6,012 nucleotides of DNA from Candidatus Gottesmanbacteria bacterium RBG_16_37_8 (lineage in GTDB: Bacteria > Patescibacteriota > Microgenomatia > 2-02-FULL-39-11), in contig MFJA01000054.1 in NCBI GenBank assembly GCA_001779055.1, positions 2,944 through 8,955 on the forward strand, in the 5' to 3' direction. The position numbers and the translations under genes were made by a program. Each line of letters starts with the position of its first letter. The first letter of the stretch is position 1. Of this stretch, positions 1 through 6,012 are shown piece after piece. Below the pieces are notes generated by a model that saw nothing but the letters and a program-made list of their open reading frames with translations, was not told the DNA's origin and did no database searches.

Positions 1-477
1 GTTGAGGAAGATGAAATTTTAGAGCAAATTCACAAAGATCCGACCGGAAAGTCCGGCAACATCTGGGGCAACCCTTATGTGGGATTTGTGGGAAAAGTCA
101 GCGGCAAACAGATGGTCAACGGCTACGGAGTCTATTGGGATCCTGTCAAAAATGCAGCCAACAAATTCCGCAGTGCCGTATCTTTTGAAGGATGGACTAT
201 AGAAAAACTGACTGAAAGTATATTAAAAAACAATCCGGTAATTATCTGGGGATATGTCAAAGGCGGACAGCCGGCCAACTGGTATACACCGGGAAATGAT
301 CTGATAAAAGCAATTGCCGATGAGCACACTTTAGTTGTTACCGGATTTCGGGGACCTGCTAACAATCCTTCATATTTAATTGTCAATGATCCCTTAACAG
401 GCGAAAAATACCTGCAACGAGGCGATTTTGAAAAAAAGTGGAGTGCTTTTAACAGAAGCGGAGTGGTTGTTTATTAA
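1..477 (+). CDS. C39-like (Peptidase_C39_2 type) cysteine peptidase domain protein, 3' part
   Basis: The frame is open from the first base, so the 5' end lies outside the window; 158 codons are visible and end at TAA. The layout matches the papain-like C39_2 domain. A WGNP...GFVGKVSG segment (about residues 22-35) is followed by GYGVYW (41-46), then a His in DEHTLVV (His109) and Asn129/Asp130 in VNDPLTG, and finally the closing FEKKW region and a beta strand. His plus Asp/Asn are two members of the family's Cys-His-Asp/Asn triad; the Cys and any signal peptide would lie upstream of the window. Such proteins are usually secreted or surface-attached, and many have no proven substrate. The in-frame GTG at position 79 is not a credible start because homologous-looking sequence continues before it. 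The gene ends tail to tail with the glycosyltransferase, sharing the TTAA at 474-477. The domain call is firm; actual peptidase activity is not shown. Confidence 0.8.
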   Translation, partial: VEEDEILEQIHKDPTGKSGNIWGNPYVGFVGKVSGKQMVNGYGVYWDPVKNAANKFRSAVSFEGWTIEKLTESILKNNPVIIWGYVKGGQPANWYTPGNDLIKAIADEHTLVVTGFRGPANNPSYLIVNDPLTGEKYLQRGDFEKKWSAFNRSGVVVY

Positions 478-1391
478 GTTTTGAGAAATTCCATAATTTC
501 TTCAAGATTTTTTACCGCTAAAGTGTAATTTAACTTCCTGTAAACTGCGGCAAGATTGCGGTAAGCGGAAAGATCGGCCGGATCTTTTTCAACTTCTAGA
601 AAACATTTAACAACCCGCAGGAAATTATTTAGAGGCAGAATAAATCCAGGCGGGATAAATTTATAAAGAAGAGCAGATAAAACCGCAGCACGGTGTTCAA
701 GATATAAGAAATCTAAAGGTATATTACTAAAATTCTGCTGTTTAGCGGATGGCTGCAGACGCCTATATAAAGAAATTTGAGGCAGTTTTCCACCTTTATA
801 TTCCAGCAGCATTTTCAGCCATAAATTTTTATCACTAAAAGGAAAAATAGAGGGATGCCATTTTATTTTGTCATAACAGTAGCTTTTGCAAAGAAAGGTC
901 GGCGAACAAACATTCCAGAAAAACATCACCTGAAAAAAAGTAAAAGGGTGGGGTAAGAGAGGGGCATTATATATTTTTTTACTGCGGTGATTTATTATAT
1001 GCCCACCTTCATCAATAATTTCAACCTGGGTAAAACAGAAGTCGAGATTTTTTTCCTTTAAATAATTAATCTGGCTGATTGATTTATCAGGCAGATATAT
1101 ATCATCCTGGGAAGCTGAAGCCAGATAATCACCCTTGGCTTTTTTAACGGCAAAATTGCGGGATAAAGATAATCCTAAATGAAATCTTTGGAAAATTTTA
1201 AGGCGGCGATCAGAGGCAGCATATTTTTTTAAGATCTTTAAAGAATTATCAGCAGAGCCGTCATTGACGGCAATTATTTCCAGATCAATATCTTTTTGAT
1301 TAAATAAAGATTCAAGCGTCGAACTTAGAGTTTTTTCTCCATTGTAGACTGACAATAAATAAGAAACTTTTGGTTTGACTCTACCTGGCAT
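474..1391 (-). CDS. Family 2 glycosyltransferase (GT-A fold) with a TPR-like C-terminal tail
   Basis: The 305-residue protein opens with the GT2 first strand (VSYLLSVYNGE, residues 9-19). The nucleotide-binding VNDGSADNS follows at 42-50, then SRNFAVKKAKGDYL (77-90) leading to a DXD-equivalent QDDI at 95-98. SDKNLWLKML at 186-195 sits where the family carries the catalytic-base motif (usually ED..LWL), so Asp187 is the probable base. It is expected to move a sugar from a nucleotide-sugar to a glycan or lipid carrier on the cytoplasmic side of the membrane; donor and acceptor cannot be read from sequence. There is no clear membrane anchor. Residues 274-304 resemble one tetratricopeptide repeat. 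The start is the only suitable ATG (1391); no Shine-Dalgarno is visible before it. The gene diverges from the BKACE operon and its stop overlaps that of the C39 gene. Confidence 0.88.
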   Translation of the reverse strand: MPGRVKPKVSYLLSVYNGEKTLSSTLESLFNQKDIDLEIIAVNDGSADNSLKILKKYAASDRRLKIFQRFHLGLSLSRNFAVKKAKGDYLASASQDDIYLPDKSISQINYLKEKNLDFCFTQVEIIDEGGHIINHRSKKIYNAPLLPHPFTFFQVMFFWNVCSPTFLCKSYCYDKIKWHPSIFPFSDKNLWLKMLLEYKGGKLPQISLYRRLQPSAKQQNFSNIPLDFLYLEHRAAVLSALLYKFIPPGFILPLNNFLRVVKCFLEVEKDPADLSAYRNLAAVYRKLNYTLAVKNLEEIMEFLKT

Positions 1392-1450
1392 TTAAATTAG
1401 ACTGTATAATTTGGTAAATATAGAATTTGACCTATATTATAATACGGCTT
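1392..1450. promoter_or_regulatory. Divergent promoter region between the glycosyltransferase and BKACE genes
   Basis: This 59-base AT-rich spacer must hold the promoters of both divergent units. On the + strand there are perfect -10 hexamers TATAAT at 1405-1410 and 1438-1443. The first would give a leader of about 34 bases and the second would start transcription about one base before the ATG at 1451. The second lies in the palindrome ATTATAAT (1436-1443), so it also presents TATAAT on the minus strand and could serve the glycosyltransferase with a leader of about 38 bases. No convincing -35 box sits at 16-18 bases from either hexamer, so the exact promoters are uncertain. Confidence 0.4.
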
Positions 1451-2284
1451 ATGATAAATGAACCTCTGATTATCAATGTCTGTCTGACCGGCAATGTGCC
1501 AACTTATGAAGATAATCCGCACGTACCACTCTCAGCAGCGGAAATAATAAAGGATGCAAAAGAGGTAATAAAGACTGGAGCGACATTTCTCCATCTTCAT
1601 GCCAGAGACAAAAACGGCAAACCTACTTATGATAAAAAAGTTTTCAGCAAAATAATTGAAGGAATCAGGAAAATAAATGATAAAGTTATTATATGTGTTT
1701 CAACAAGCGGCAGGATATTCCGGGATTTTGACAAAAGAACGCAAGTTCTGGAACTAACCAACGGAGTAAAACCTGATTTTGCCTCATTGACTTTGGGGTC
1801 TTTTAATTTTCCCAAAGAAGAATGCATCAATTCGCCAGAGACAATCCGCCTGATGGCACAGATGATGAAAGAAAAAAATATTCTACCCGAATGGGAAATT
1901 TTTGAGCCGGGAATGCTCCATTACGGCCAATATCTGACTGATAAAGGATTTTTAGATCAGCCCAAATGGATTAATATTTTCTTAGGATCACTGGGAACAT
2001 CTCCTTTTACAAAAGAAGCAGTTAATCTATATTTATCAATGCTCAAACCTAACTTTCGGTTTGCCCTGACCGGAGTGGGACGCTTCCAATATGACGCCAA
2101 CCTGACTTCTCTTGATTTGGGCGGACATGTCAGGGTGGGACTGGAGGACAGTTTTTTTATGGACAAAGAGAAAAAAGATACGGCAACCAACGTACGTCTG
2201 GTGACGCGTATCGTCAAAGCGGCCAAAGATAAAGGCAGAAAGATTGCCGATATTAATTTAACCAGGAAACTGCTTCTTTCCTGA
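1451..2284 (+). CDS. BKACE family (DUF849) beta-keto acid cleavage enzyme, Kce-like
   Basis: The 277-residue product is a full-length TIM-barrel enzyme of the family typified by 3-keto-5-aminohexanoate cleavage enzyme (Kce). The family reaction is beta-keto acid + acetyl-CoA to acetoacetate + acyl-CoA, at a divalent metal. Visible landmarks are TGNVPTYEDNPHVP (13-26), the metal ligands His48 and His50 in HLHARD, STSGR (84-88), SLTLGS (112-117), and GGHVRVGLED (224-233) with Arg228, Glu232 and Asp233. By recall, these match Kce His46, His48, Ser82, Thr106, Arg226, Glu230 and Asp231. The position of Kce Glu14 appears to be Val16, so the substrate probably differs from 3-keto-5-aminohexanoate. 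ATG at 1451 is chosen because EPLII then aligns with the Kce N-terminus; a TTG at 1427 would add eight residues. No Shine-Dalgarno is visible. It is first in a block with an acyltransferase 8 bases downstream and a flippase. Family call firm; substrate unknown. Confidence 0.87.
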   Translation: MINEPLIINVCLTGNVPTYEDNPHVPLSAAEIIKDAKEVIKTGATFLHLHARDKNGKPTYDKKVFSKIIEGIRKINDKVIICVSTSGRIFRDFDKRTQVLELTNGVKPDFASLTLGSFNFPKEECINSPETIRLMAQMMKEKNILPEWEIFEPGMLHYGQYLTDKGFLDQPKWINIFLGSLGTSPFTKEAVNLYLSMLKPNFRFALTGVGRFQYDANLTSLDLGGHVRVGLEDSFFMDKEKKDTATNVRLVTRIVKAAKDKGRKIADINLTRKLLLS

Positions 2285-2292
2285 AATCAGGC

Positions 2293-2943
2293 GTGAAAGA
2301 AATTTATCTTATCGGTATACAAACCAGCTACATTTCCGAGGCTATTGAAATCTGTGAATTGTCAGGATACAAGAAAATAATATTAGTTGACAACCTGAAC
2401 AACTACCGCAAAAAAGAAATTGACGGTCATGAGGTTTTTTTTCTCTCCAAATTACTGAAAAGTAGGGAGAAATTTAATTACTGCTGTTGTCTGCATACGC
2501 CAATATTCCGAGAAAAAATTGTCAAGGCATTACCTTCTAATTTTGTTCCAACGTCAATAATTCATCCAACGGCGGTTATTTCCAAGAAAGCGATTGTTTC
2601 AACTATAGGAGTCATCATCGGAGCCAATGCGGTAATTGGCAGCCACAGTATTATTTCCGATTATGTAATTATAAACAGAGGAGCTCTTATCGGACACGAT
2701 GTAAAACTTCTAGATTTTTCCGTAATTGAAAGCGGAGCTATTTTGGCAGGACTTTCGATAATTGGAAGAAAAAGCTTTGTGGCCATGGGAGCAAAAATAC
2801 TGCCTAAAATTACAATCGGCCAAAATGCAGTTGTAGGAGCCGGGGCTGTTGTCAGAACTAATGTTTTTGACAGAACTTTGGTTGCCGGTGTGCCGGCTGT
2901 TGTCAAAAAGAAAAATATCGAAGGGTATATCGGGACAGGGTAA
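2293..2943 (+). CDS. NeuD/PglD-like hexapeptide-repeat acyltransferase
   Basis: The 216-residue protein has the two-part layout of sugar O-/N-acetyltransferases of the NeuD/PglD family. A short alpha/beta N-terminal domain (about 1-85) precedes a left-handed beta-helix of hexapeptide repeats (about 88-200) and ends in the typical VVGAGAVV...LVAGVPA segment (180-202). His135 in GHDVKLLDF matches the catalytic His of PglD; the next residue is Asp where PglD has Glu. Family members use acyl-CoA to acylate an amino or hydroxyl group on a nucleotide-sugar or sialic-acid-like sugar in the cytoplasm. The N-terminal glycine-rich loop, normally GxGGH/F, reads GIQTSY (8-13) and a CCC cluster occupies 64-66, so sugar binding may be altered. 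GTG at 2293 is the start that fits the first beta strand (KEIYLIG); only a weak CAGG precedes it, very close. It lies between the BKACE gene and a flippase, which suggests a role in glycan decoration. Confidence 0.85.
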   Translation: MKEIYLIGIQTSYISEAIEICELSGYKKIILVDNLNNYRKKEIDGHEVFFLSKLLKSREKFNYCCCLHTPIFREKIVKALPSNFVPTSIIHPTAVISKKAIVSTIGVIIGANAVIGSHSIISDYVIINRGALIGHDVKLLDFSVIESGAILAGLSIIGRKSFVAMGAKILPKITIGQNAVVGAGAVVRTNVFDRTLVAGVPAVVKKKNIEGYIGTG

Positions 2944-2954
2944 AAAAACGCAAT

Positions 2955-2964
2955 AAGAGGTGAT
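2955..2964 (+). promoter_or_regulatory. Strong Shine-Dalgarno sequence overlapping the assigned start of the flippase gene
   Basis: AAGAGGTGAT contains an eight-base match (GAGGTGAT, 2957-2964) to the Shine-Dalgarno consensus complementary to the 16S rRNA 3' end. It is the best such match in front of any gene here. It covers the GTG at 2960 instead of preceding it, so it is badly placed for that start. An in-frame ATA at 2972 would have a gap of 11 bases from GAGG, making a rare ATA start conceivable. Confidence 0.45.
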
Positions 2965-4240
2965 TAACCGAATAATAAAACTCATTCTATCTAAACTTGC
3001 CCAAAATACTTATATTCTTATAGGCGGCAGTGTACTTGAGGCAATTTTCTCGCTTTTTTTTATCATCATCACGTTTCGGCTTTTAACAGTTTCCCAATTC
3101 GGACTCTTTTCTGTAATTGTCAATTTCGGGCAGATAGTATTTACTCTGACTGATTTCGGCATTGGGCGAACCATGTTTAATTTTATCCCCTATTACCACA
3201 ATTCAGGAGATAAAAAACAAGCCAAACAAATGATGACAGTGGCCATAATCTTAAGAGGAGTAATCTCATTGATTGTATTTACAGCAATGGTTTTAGGGGC
3301 AAAATTTATTGCCAGATTAGTATTTAAAGAAACAACTATTGCTTCTGCCTATCTATCGGCTTTAACTATTATCGGATTTTCCCTGACTTCTTTTATAACA
3401 ACAGCTCTTCAGACCTACGAAAAATTCTGGCAATCAGCGGTTGTTAATATCAGCTATGCCGGAATACGCCTTGTTATGGCAATAATATTTTTGGCCGGGG
3501 CTTGGCAATACAATGCAGCTTCTGCAACTTTGATAACTGTTTTTGCCTGTTTATTCAGTTTTATATTGGGAGCTGTTTTATTAAATTTGAGAGACAAAAT
3601 TGTCCTGCCTAATAAGAAAATTTTTGCTACATTCATATCATTTAACAACTGGCTAGCTGTATCCAGAGTCTTTAACGGAGTGGCTGGACGGCTTGATATC
3701 CAGCTTCTCTACTATTTTGCCGGGCCGACAGCTACGGCTATCTATTCACTGGCAATAAGATTTACAGGATATTTTATAACTTTAGCAAATGCATTTCTGA
3801 CTGTTATTATTCCGAGGCTGGCAATAAAACAGACAAGAAAGGAATTGAATTCCTTCGTTAAAAAAATAGGCATAGCCATGGGGGGACTTTCTATAATTTT
3901 GATTTTGGCGGCAGTTGTTTCCCGGCTACTTATTCCAGCAGTTTTCGGAAAAAATGCCCTGGCGGCAATTCCTGTTTTTCAATTATTGGCCATTGCCCAT
4001 ATACCGATAATTGCAAATCTTATTCTTTCTGCTATTTTGATTTATACATTAAAAATACCTGAAGTTTTCGGAAAAATCTCAATATTAAATTTTATCCTGG
4101 TTTTTATTTTAAATCTGATACTGATTCCGAAATTAAATTACTTTGCTCCGGTTATAGTCCTATTTTCAGCAGGTTTAATACTTTTAGTTATTTATGCAGT
4201 CATTATTGGGAAAAAATTCAAGGAATTGAAGATTGTTTAG
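2960..4240 (+). CDS. Wzx-like polysaccharide flippase (MOP superfamily)
   Basis: The 426-residue, strongly hydrophobic protein shows about 12 membrane segments by eye, roughly at 17-38, 43-64, 91-118, 130-150, 165-181, 187-208, 232-252, 258-285, 303-328, 335-363, 371-389 and 394-416. Basic loops lie between several of them (for example DKKQAKQ at 84-90). The early LLTVSQFGLFSVI...LTDFGIGR stretch (41-70) and the RLDIQLLYYFAGPTATAIYSLA stretch (244-265) are typical of polysaccharide flippases of the Wzx/RfbX type. These move lipid-linked oligosaccharide across the cytoplasmic membrane. The length is normal for the family. GTG at 2960 is the conventional start and an in-frame stop lies just before it at 2954; see the Shine-Dalgarno entry for the doubt. 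It sits 16 bases after the acyltransferase gene and ends 10 bases from the convergent adenine deaminase gene, with no clear terminator between. The exact lipid-linked substrate is unknown. Confidence 0.88.
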   Translation: MINRIIKLILSKLAQNTYILIGGSVLEAIFSLFFIIITFRLLTVSQFGLFSVIVNFGQIVFTLTDFGIGRTMFNFIPYYHNSGDKKQAKQMMTVAIILRGVISLIVFTAMVLGAKFIARLVFKETTIASAYLSALTIIGFSLTSFITTALQTYEKFWQSAVVNISYAGIRLVMAIIFLAGAWQYNAASATLITVFACLFSFILGAVLLNLRDKIVLPNKKIFATFISFNNWLAVSRVFNGVAGRLDIQLLYYFAGPTATAIYSLAIRFTGYFITLANAFLTVIIPRLAIKQTRKELNSFVKKIGIAMGGLSIILILAAVVSRLLIPAVFGKNALAAIPVFQLLAIAHIPIIANLILSAILIYTLKIPEVFGKISILNFILVFILNLILIPKLNYFAPVIVLFSAGLILLVIYAVIIGKKFKELKIV

Positions 4241-4250
4241 CTCAAGCTTT

Positions 4251-5888
4251 TCAATTAATTAAGTGGAATAAATCGGCATCAAAAAGTCCAATATCCGACA
4301 ACTTGATGTGCGGAATAACCAGAAGAGCCATAAAGGAGAGTGTCATAAACGGAGCAGATAACTTTGACCCCAATTTTTTGGCTAAATAATCCAATTGATG
4401 ATATTTGGCGGCGACCTCACTTGCCGGAAGATGGGACATCAGTCCTCCAATTGTTAAAGGCAATACTTGAAGATGACCGTTGCTTACTAACGAGAGACCG
4501 CCTTTATTTCTGATTATACCGTTAACAGCCAAGACAAGATCAGCATCATTTGTTCCAACTGCAATAATATTGTGTGAATCGTGGGCAACTGAAGAGGCAA
4601 TGGCACCATTTTTCAAACCGAAGTTTTTGATAAAGGCAACGGCCGGCTTTTTATCAGCATAACGATTGACAACCGTTATTTTTAATATATCTCTTAAAGG
4701 GTCAGGGATAAGACTTCCATTTTCCGAGAGAAGTACGACTTCTTCATATTTTGTTATCAACTGGCCGTCTAAGGTAACAATTGCTTTTATTTTATTATGC
4801 TGCGAAGGAAATCTAAAATCGGAAATTTTTTTTGGCAAAATTTCGAATCGGTTTAAAATTTTTGGCTTGATTCTTTTTATTTGCGAGCGGCCGTTTTTGG
4901 AAACAAGAGAACCGTTAATATAAGTACTAATGACACGGAAATTTTTTAAATTATCGATAACGATAAAATCCGCCCAGTCGCCAACTCTTAACTGGCCTAC
5001 ATCCAGACGGTAGTGATTGACGGGATTTAACGAAGCAATCCTTAGAACGTCAATCAAATCGTAACCTAAATCAAGGGCTCTTTTTACCAACAGGTTGATA
5101 TGCCCGGTGTGCAATTCGTCAGGATGCTTATCGTCACTGCCAAACATAGAGAGGAGCGGGTATTTCTTTATCAGAGGATGGAGAACCCGGAAATTTTTGG
5201 CTGCAGAACCCTCCCTTATGATTATTTTCATTCCGAGTTTTATTTTTTCCAATGCTTCATTCAAATGATAGGATTCATGATCGGTAGTGATGCCGGCCCT
5301 AATATATTTTTTCAACGGTGGTCCGGTAAGTCCCGGAGCATGACCGTCAATCGGCTTACGATATTTTTTTGATAAATTTATTTTGGCCAAGACTTGTTTA
5401 TCCTTATTGATAACTCCCGGATAATTCATCATTTCACTAAGGTAATAGATTTCTTTTTTCTTTAACAGATAATCTGTTTCTTTGACTCCGATTGAGGCAC
5501 CTGAAGTTTCAAAATTTGTTGCCGGAACGCAGGAGGGCGCGCCAAAGTAAAACTTGAAAGGAACTTTTTTACTATCCGCTAACATGTATTCAACTCCTTT
5601 GACACCCAAGACGTTGGCTATTTCGTGCGGATCGGAAACTGTGGCCACTGTACCGTGAACTACGGCTATTCTTGCAAATTCCGAAGGAGGCAGCATGGAA
5701 CTCTCTATATGGATGTGGGCGTCAATGAAACCCGGAAGAAGATAATTGTTATATTTTCTATTAACTCTATCGATACGGACAATTTTCTTATTCTTTACTA
5801 AAACTTCGGCAGGGTAAATTGAACCCTGATGGATATCAATAAGGTTGCCTGAAACTTTGAATTCATCATTTGATGATTGTGAAGCCAT
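4251..5888 (-). CDS. ade: Adenine deaminase (EC 3.5.4.2)
   Basis: The 545-residue protein carries the whole motif series of bacterial adenine deaminase, an amidohydrolase that turns adenine into hypoxanthine and ammonia in purine salvage. Seen in order are the metal-binding HIHIE (58-62), DPHEIAN (86-92), PSCVPAT.FETSGA (118-131), EMMNYPG (152-158), DGHAPG (181-186), DHES (203-206), IREGSAAKN (224-232) and SDD (251-253), the last probably containing the catalytic Asp. The C-terminal domain has VAHDSHNI and GGLMSHLPASEV. The protein is slightly shorter than the 575-590 residues usual for Bacillus and E. coli enzymes, with no key motif lost. ATG at 5888 is preferred over a TTG at 5897 three codons earlier; neither has a Shine-Dalgarno. 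The cytoplasmic enzyme appears functionally unrelated to the glycan genes it converges on. It is transcribed alone as far as the window shows, probably from the extended -10 promoter upstream. Confidence 0.95.
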   Translation of the reverse strand: MASQSSNDEFKVSGNLIDIHQGSIYPAEVLVKNKKIVRIDRVNRKYNNYLLPGFIDAHIHIESSMLPPSEFARIAVVHGTVATVSDPHEIANVLGVKGVEYMLADSKKVPFKFYFGAPSCVPATNFETSGASIGVKETDYLLKKKEIYYLSEMMNYPGVINKDKQVLAKINLSKKYRKPIDGHAPGLTGPPLKKYIRAGITTDHESYHLNEALEKIKLGMKIIIREGSAAKNFRVLHPLIKKYPLLSMFGSDDKHPDELHTGHINLLVKRALDLGYDLIDVLRIASLNPVNHYRLDVGQLRVGDWADFIVIDNLKNFRVISTYINGSLVSKNGRSQIKRIKPKILNRFEILPKKISDFRFPSQHNKIKAIVTLDGQLITKYEEVVLLSENGSLIPDPLRDILKITVVNRYADKKPAVAFIKNFGLKNGAIASSVAHDSHNIIAVGTNDADLVLAVNGIIRNKGGLSLVSNGHLQVLPLTIGGLMSHLPASEVAAKYHQLDYLAKKLGSKLSAPFMTLSFMALLVIPHIKLSDIGLFDADLFHLIN

Positions 5889-5903
5889 ATTAAGCAACAG
5901 TGT

Positions 5904-5912
5904 ATTATATCA
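5904..5912 (-). promoter_or_regulatory. Extended -10 promoter of the adenine deaminase gene
   Basis: Read on the minus strand, TGATATAAT is a perfect extended -10 element (TGn followed by TATAAT). Transcription would be expected to begin near 5897, leaving only about nine bases before the ATG at 5888 and falling on the alternative TTG. A -35-like TTGTTA (5937-5932) is 22 bases away, too far for a standard pair, but extended -10 promoters can work without a -35 box. Position, orientation and perfect match all fit; activity is inferred. Confidence 0.5.
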
Positions 5913-6012
5913 GAGATAAAATGAGGAGACTTAACAATAAGTTCCAATTTCATCCGGGAGGGGGTACCCCAAATCAATCCAAAAATACAGAGGCGGGATA
6001 GCTCTATTTTTA
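5913..6012. other. Non-coding end of the window with a GC-rich palindrome and a weak hairpin
   Basis: No open frame of useful length or RNA gene is visible here. The stretch contains a perfect 10-base palindrome GGGGTACCCC at 5961-5970, which stands out in AT-rich surroundings. A weak hairpin (AGAG at 5989-5992 with CTCT at 6002-6005, plus one more pair past a bulge) has A-rich sequence on one side and T-rich on the other. The hairpin could be a poor bidirectional terminator for a gene beyond the edge, but a four- or five-pair stem is not enough to call it. Confidence 0.4.

Noticed and set aside
79..477. Complete short gene starting at GTG 79
   Set aside because: The frame is open to base 1 and the upstream residues (WGNP and so on) belong to the same C39-like domain, so this is the end of a longer gene.
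1427..1455. Excellent -35/-10 pair TTGACC (1427-1432), 17-base spacer, TATGAT (1450-1455)
   Set aside because: The -10 box overlaps the chosen ATG, so transcription would start inside the BKACE gene, after its start codon and without a suitable later start before the conserved first strand. It is probably a chance match in AT-rich DNA.
2710..2985. Antisense open frames across the acyltransferase gene and similar ones within the BKACE and adenine deaminase genes
   Set aside because: They are fully or mostly opposite genes with strong family motifs and encode low-complexity sequence with no recognisable domain.
4241..4250. Terminator between the convergent flippase and adenine deaminase genes (AGCT repeats around the HindIII-like AAGCTT)
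   Set aside because: The inverted AGCT copies are separated by only two bases, too few for a hairpin loop, and there is no clear stem followed by a T-run.
5989..6011. Rho-independent terminator
   Set aside because: The stem has only four pairs plus one past a bulge; the T-run is present but the hairpin is too weak to call.
5992..6012. Possible 5' part of a tRNA: GGCGGGA, then TA and GCTC, as in an acceptor arm and D stem
   Set aside because: The base after GCTC is T where A14 is invariant, and the following TATTTTTA lacks the G18-G19 pair. The D loop does not fit, and the rest is outside the window.

Overview
The window looks like part of a streamlined, AT-rich bacterial chromosome. Genes are packed tightly on both strands with almost no spacers, Shine-Dalgarno sequences are mostly absent, and GTG is a likely start for two genes. 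Together with the gene content this suggests a Candidate Phyla Radiation (Patescibacteria) genome, perhaps of the Microgenomates type, but that placement is an inference because no rRNA or marker gene is present. Two genes end in TGA and none carries an internal TGA, so the standard bacterial code applies. This argues against Gracilibacteria and Absconditabacteria, which read UGA as glycine.

Layout. Bases 1-477 (+) are the 3' end of a C39-like cysteine peptidase domain protein. It meets a family 2 glycosyltransferase (474-1391, -) tail to tail, with the two stop codons overlapping. A 59-base divergent spacer separates the glycosyltransferase from a three-gene forward block (1451-4240). That block holds a DUF849/BKACE-type beta-keto acid cleavage enzyme, a NeuD/PglD-like left-handed beta-helix acyltransferase, and a Wzx-like MOP-superfamily flippase, with gaps of 8 and 16 bases. 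Converging on it is an adenine deaminase (4251-5888, -) whose likely promoter is an extended -10 box just upstream. The last ~115 bases show no gene, only that promoter, a short GC-rich palindrome and a weak hairpin.

Working together. The glycosyltransferase, acyltransferase and flippase suggest assembly, decoration and export of a surface glycan. The BKACE enzyme is unexpected here. Its family makes an acyl-CoA plus acetoacetate from a beta-keto acid and acetyl-CoA, so it could supply the adjacent acyltransferase with an unusual acyl donor. This is a hypothesis from gene order, supported by a substituted substrate-pocket residue. Adenine deaminase is a separate purine-salvage gene. No mobile element, CRISPR array, tRNA or rRNA was found.
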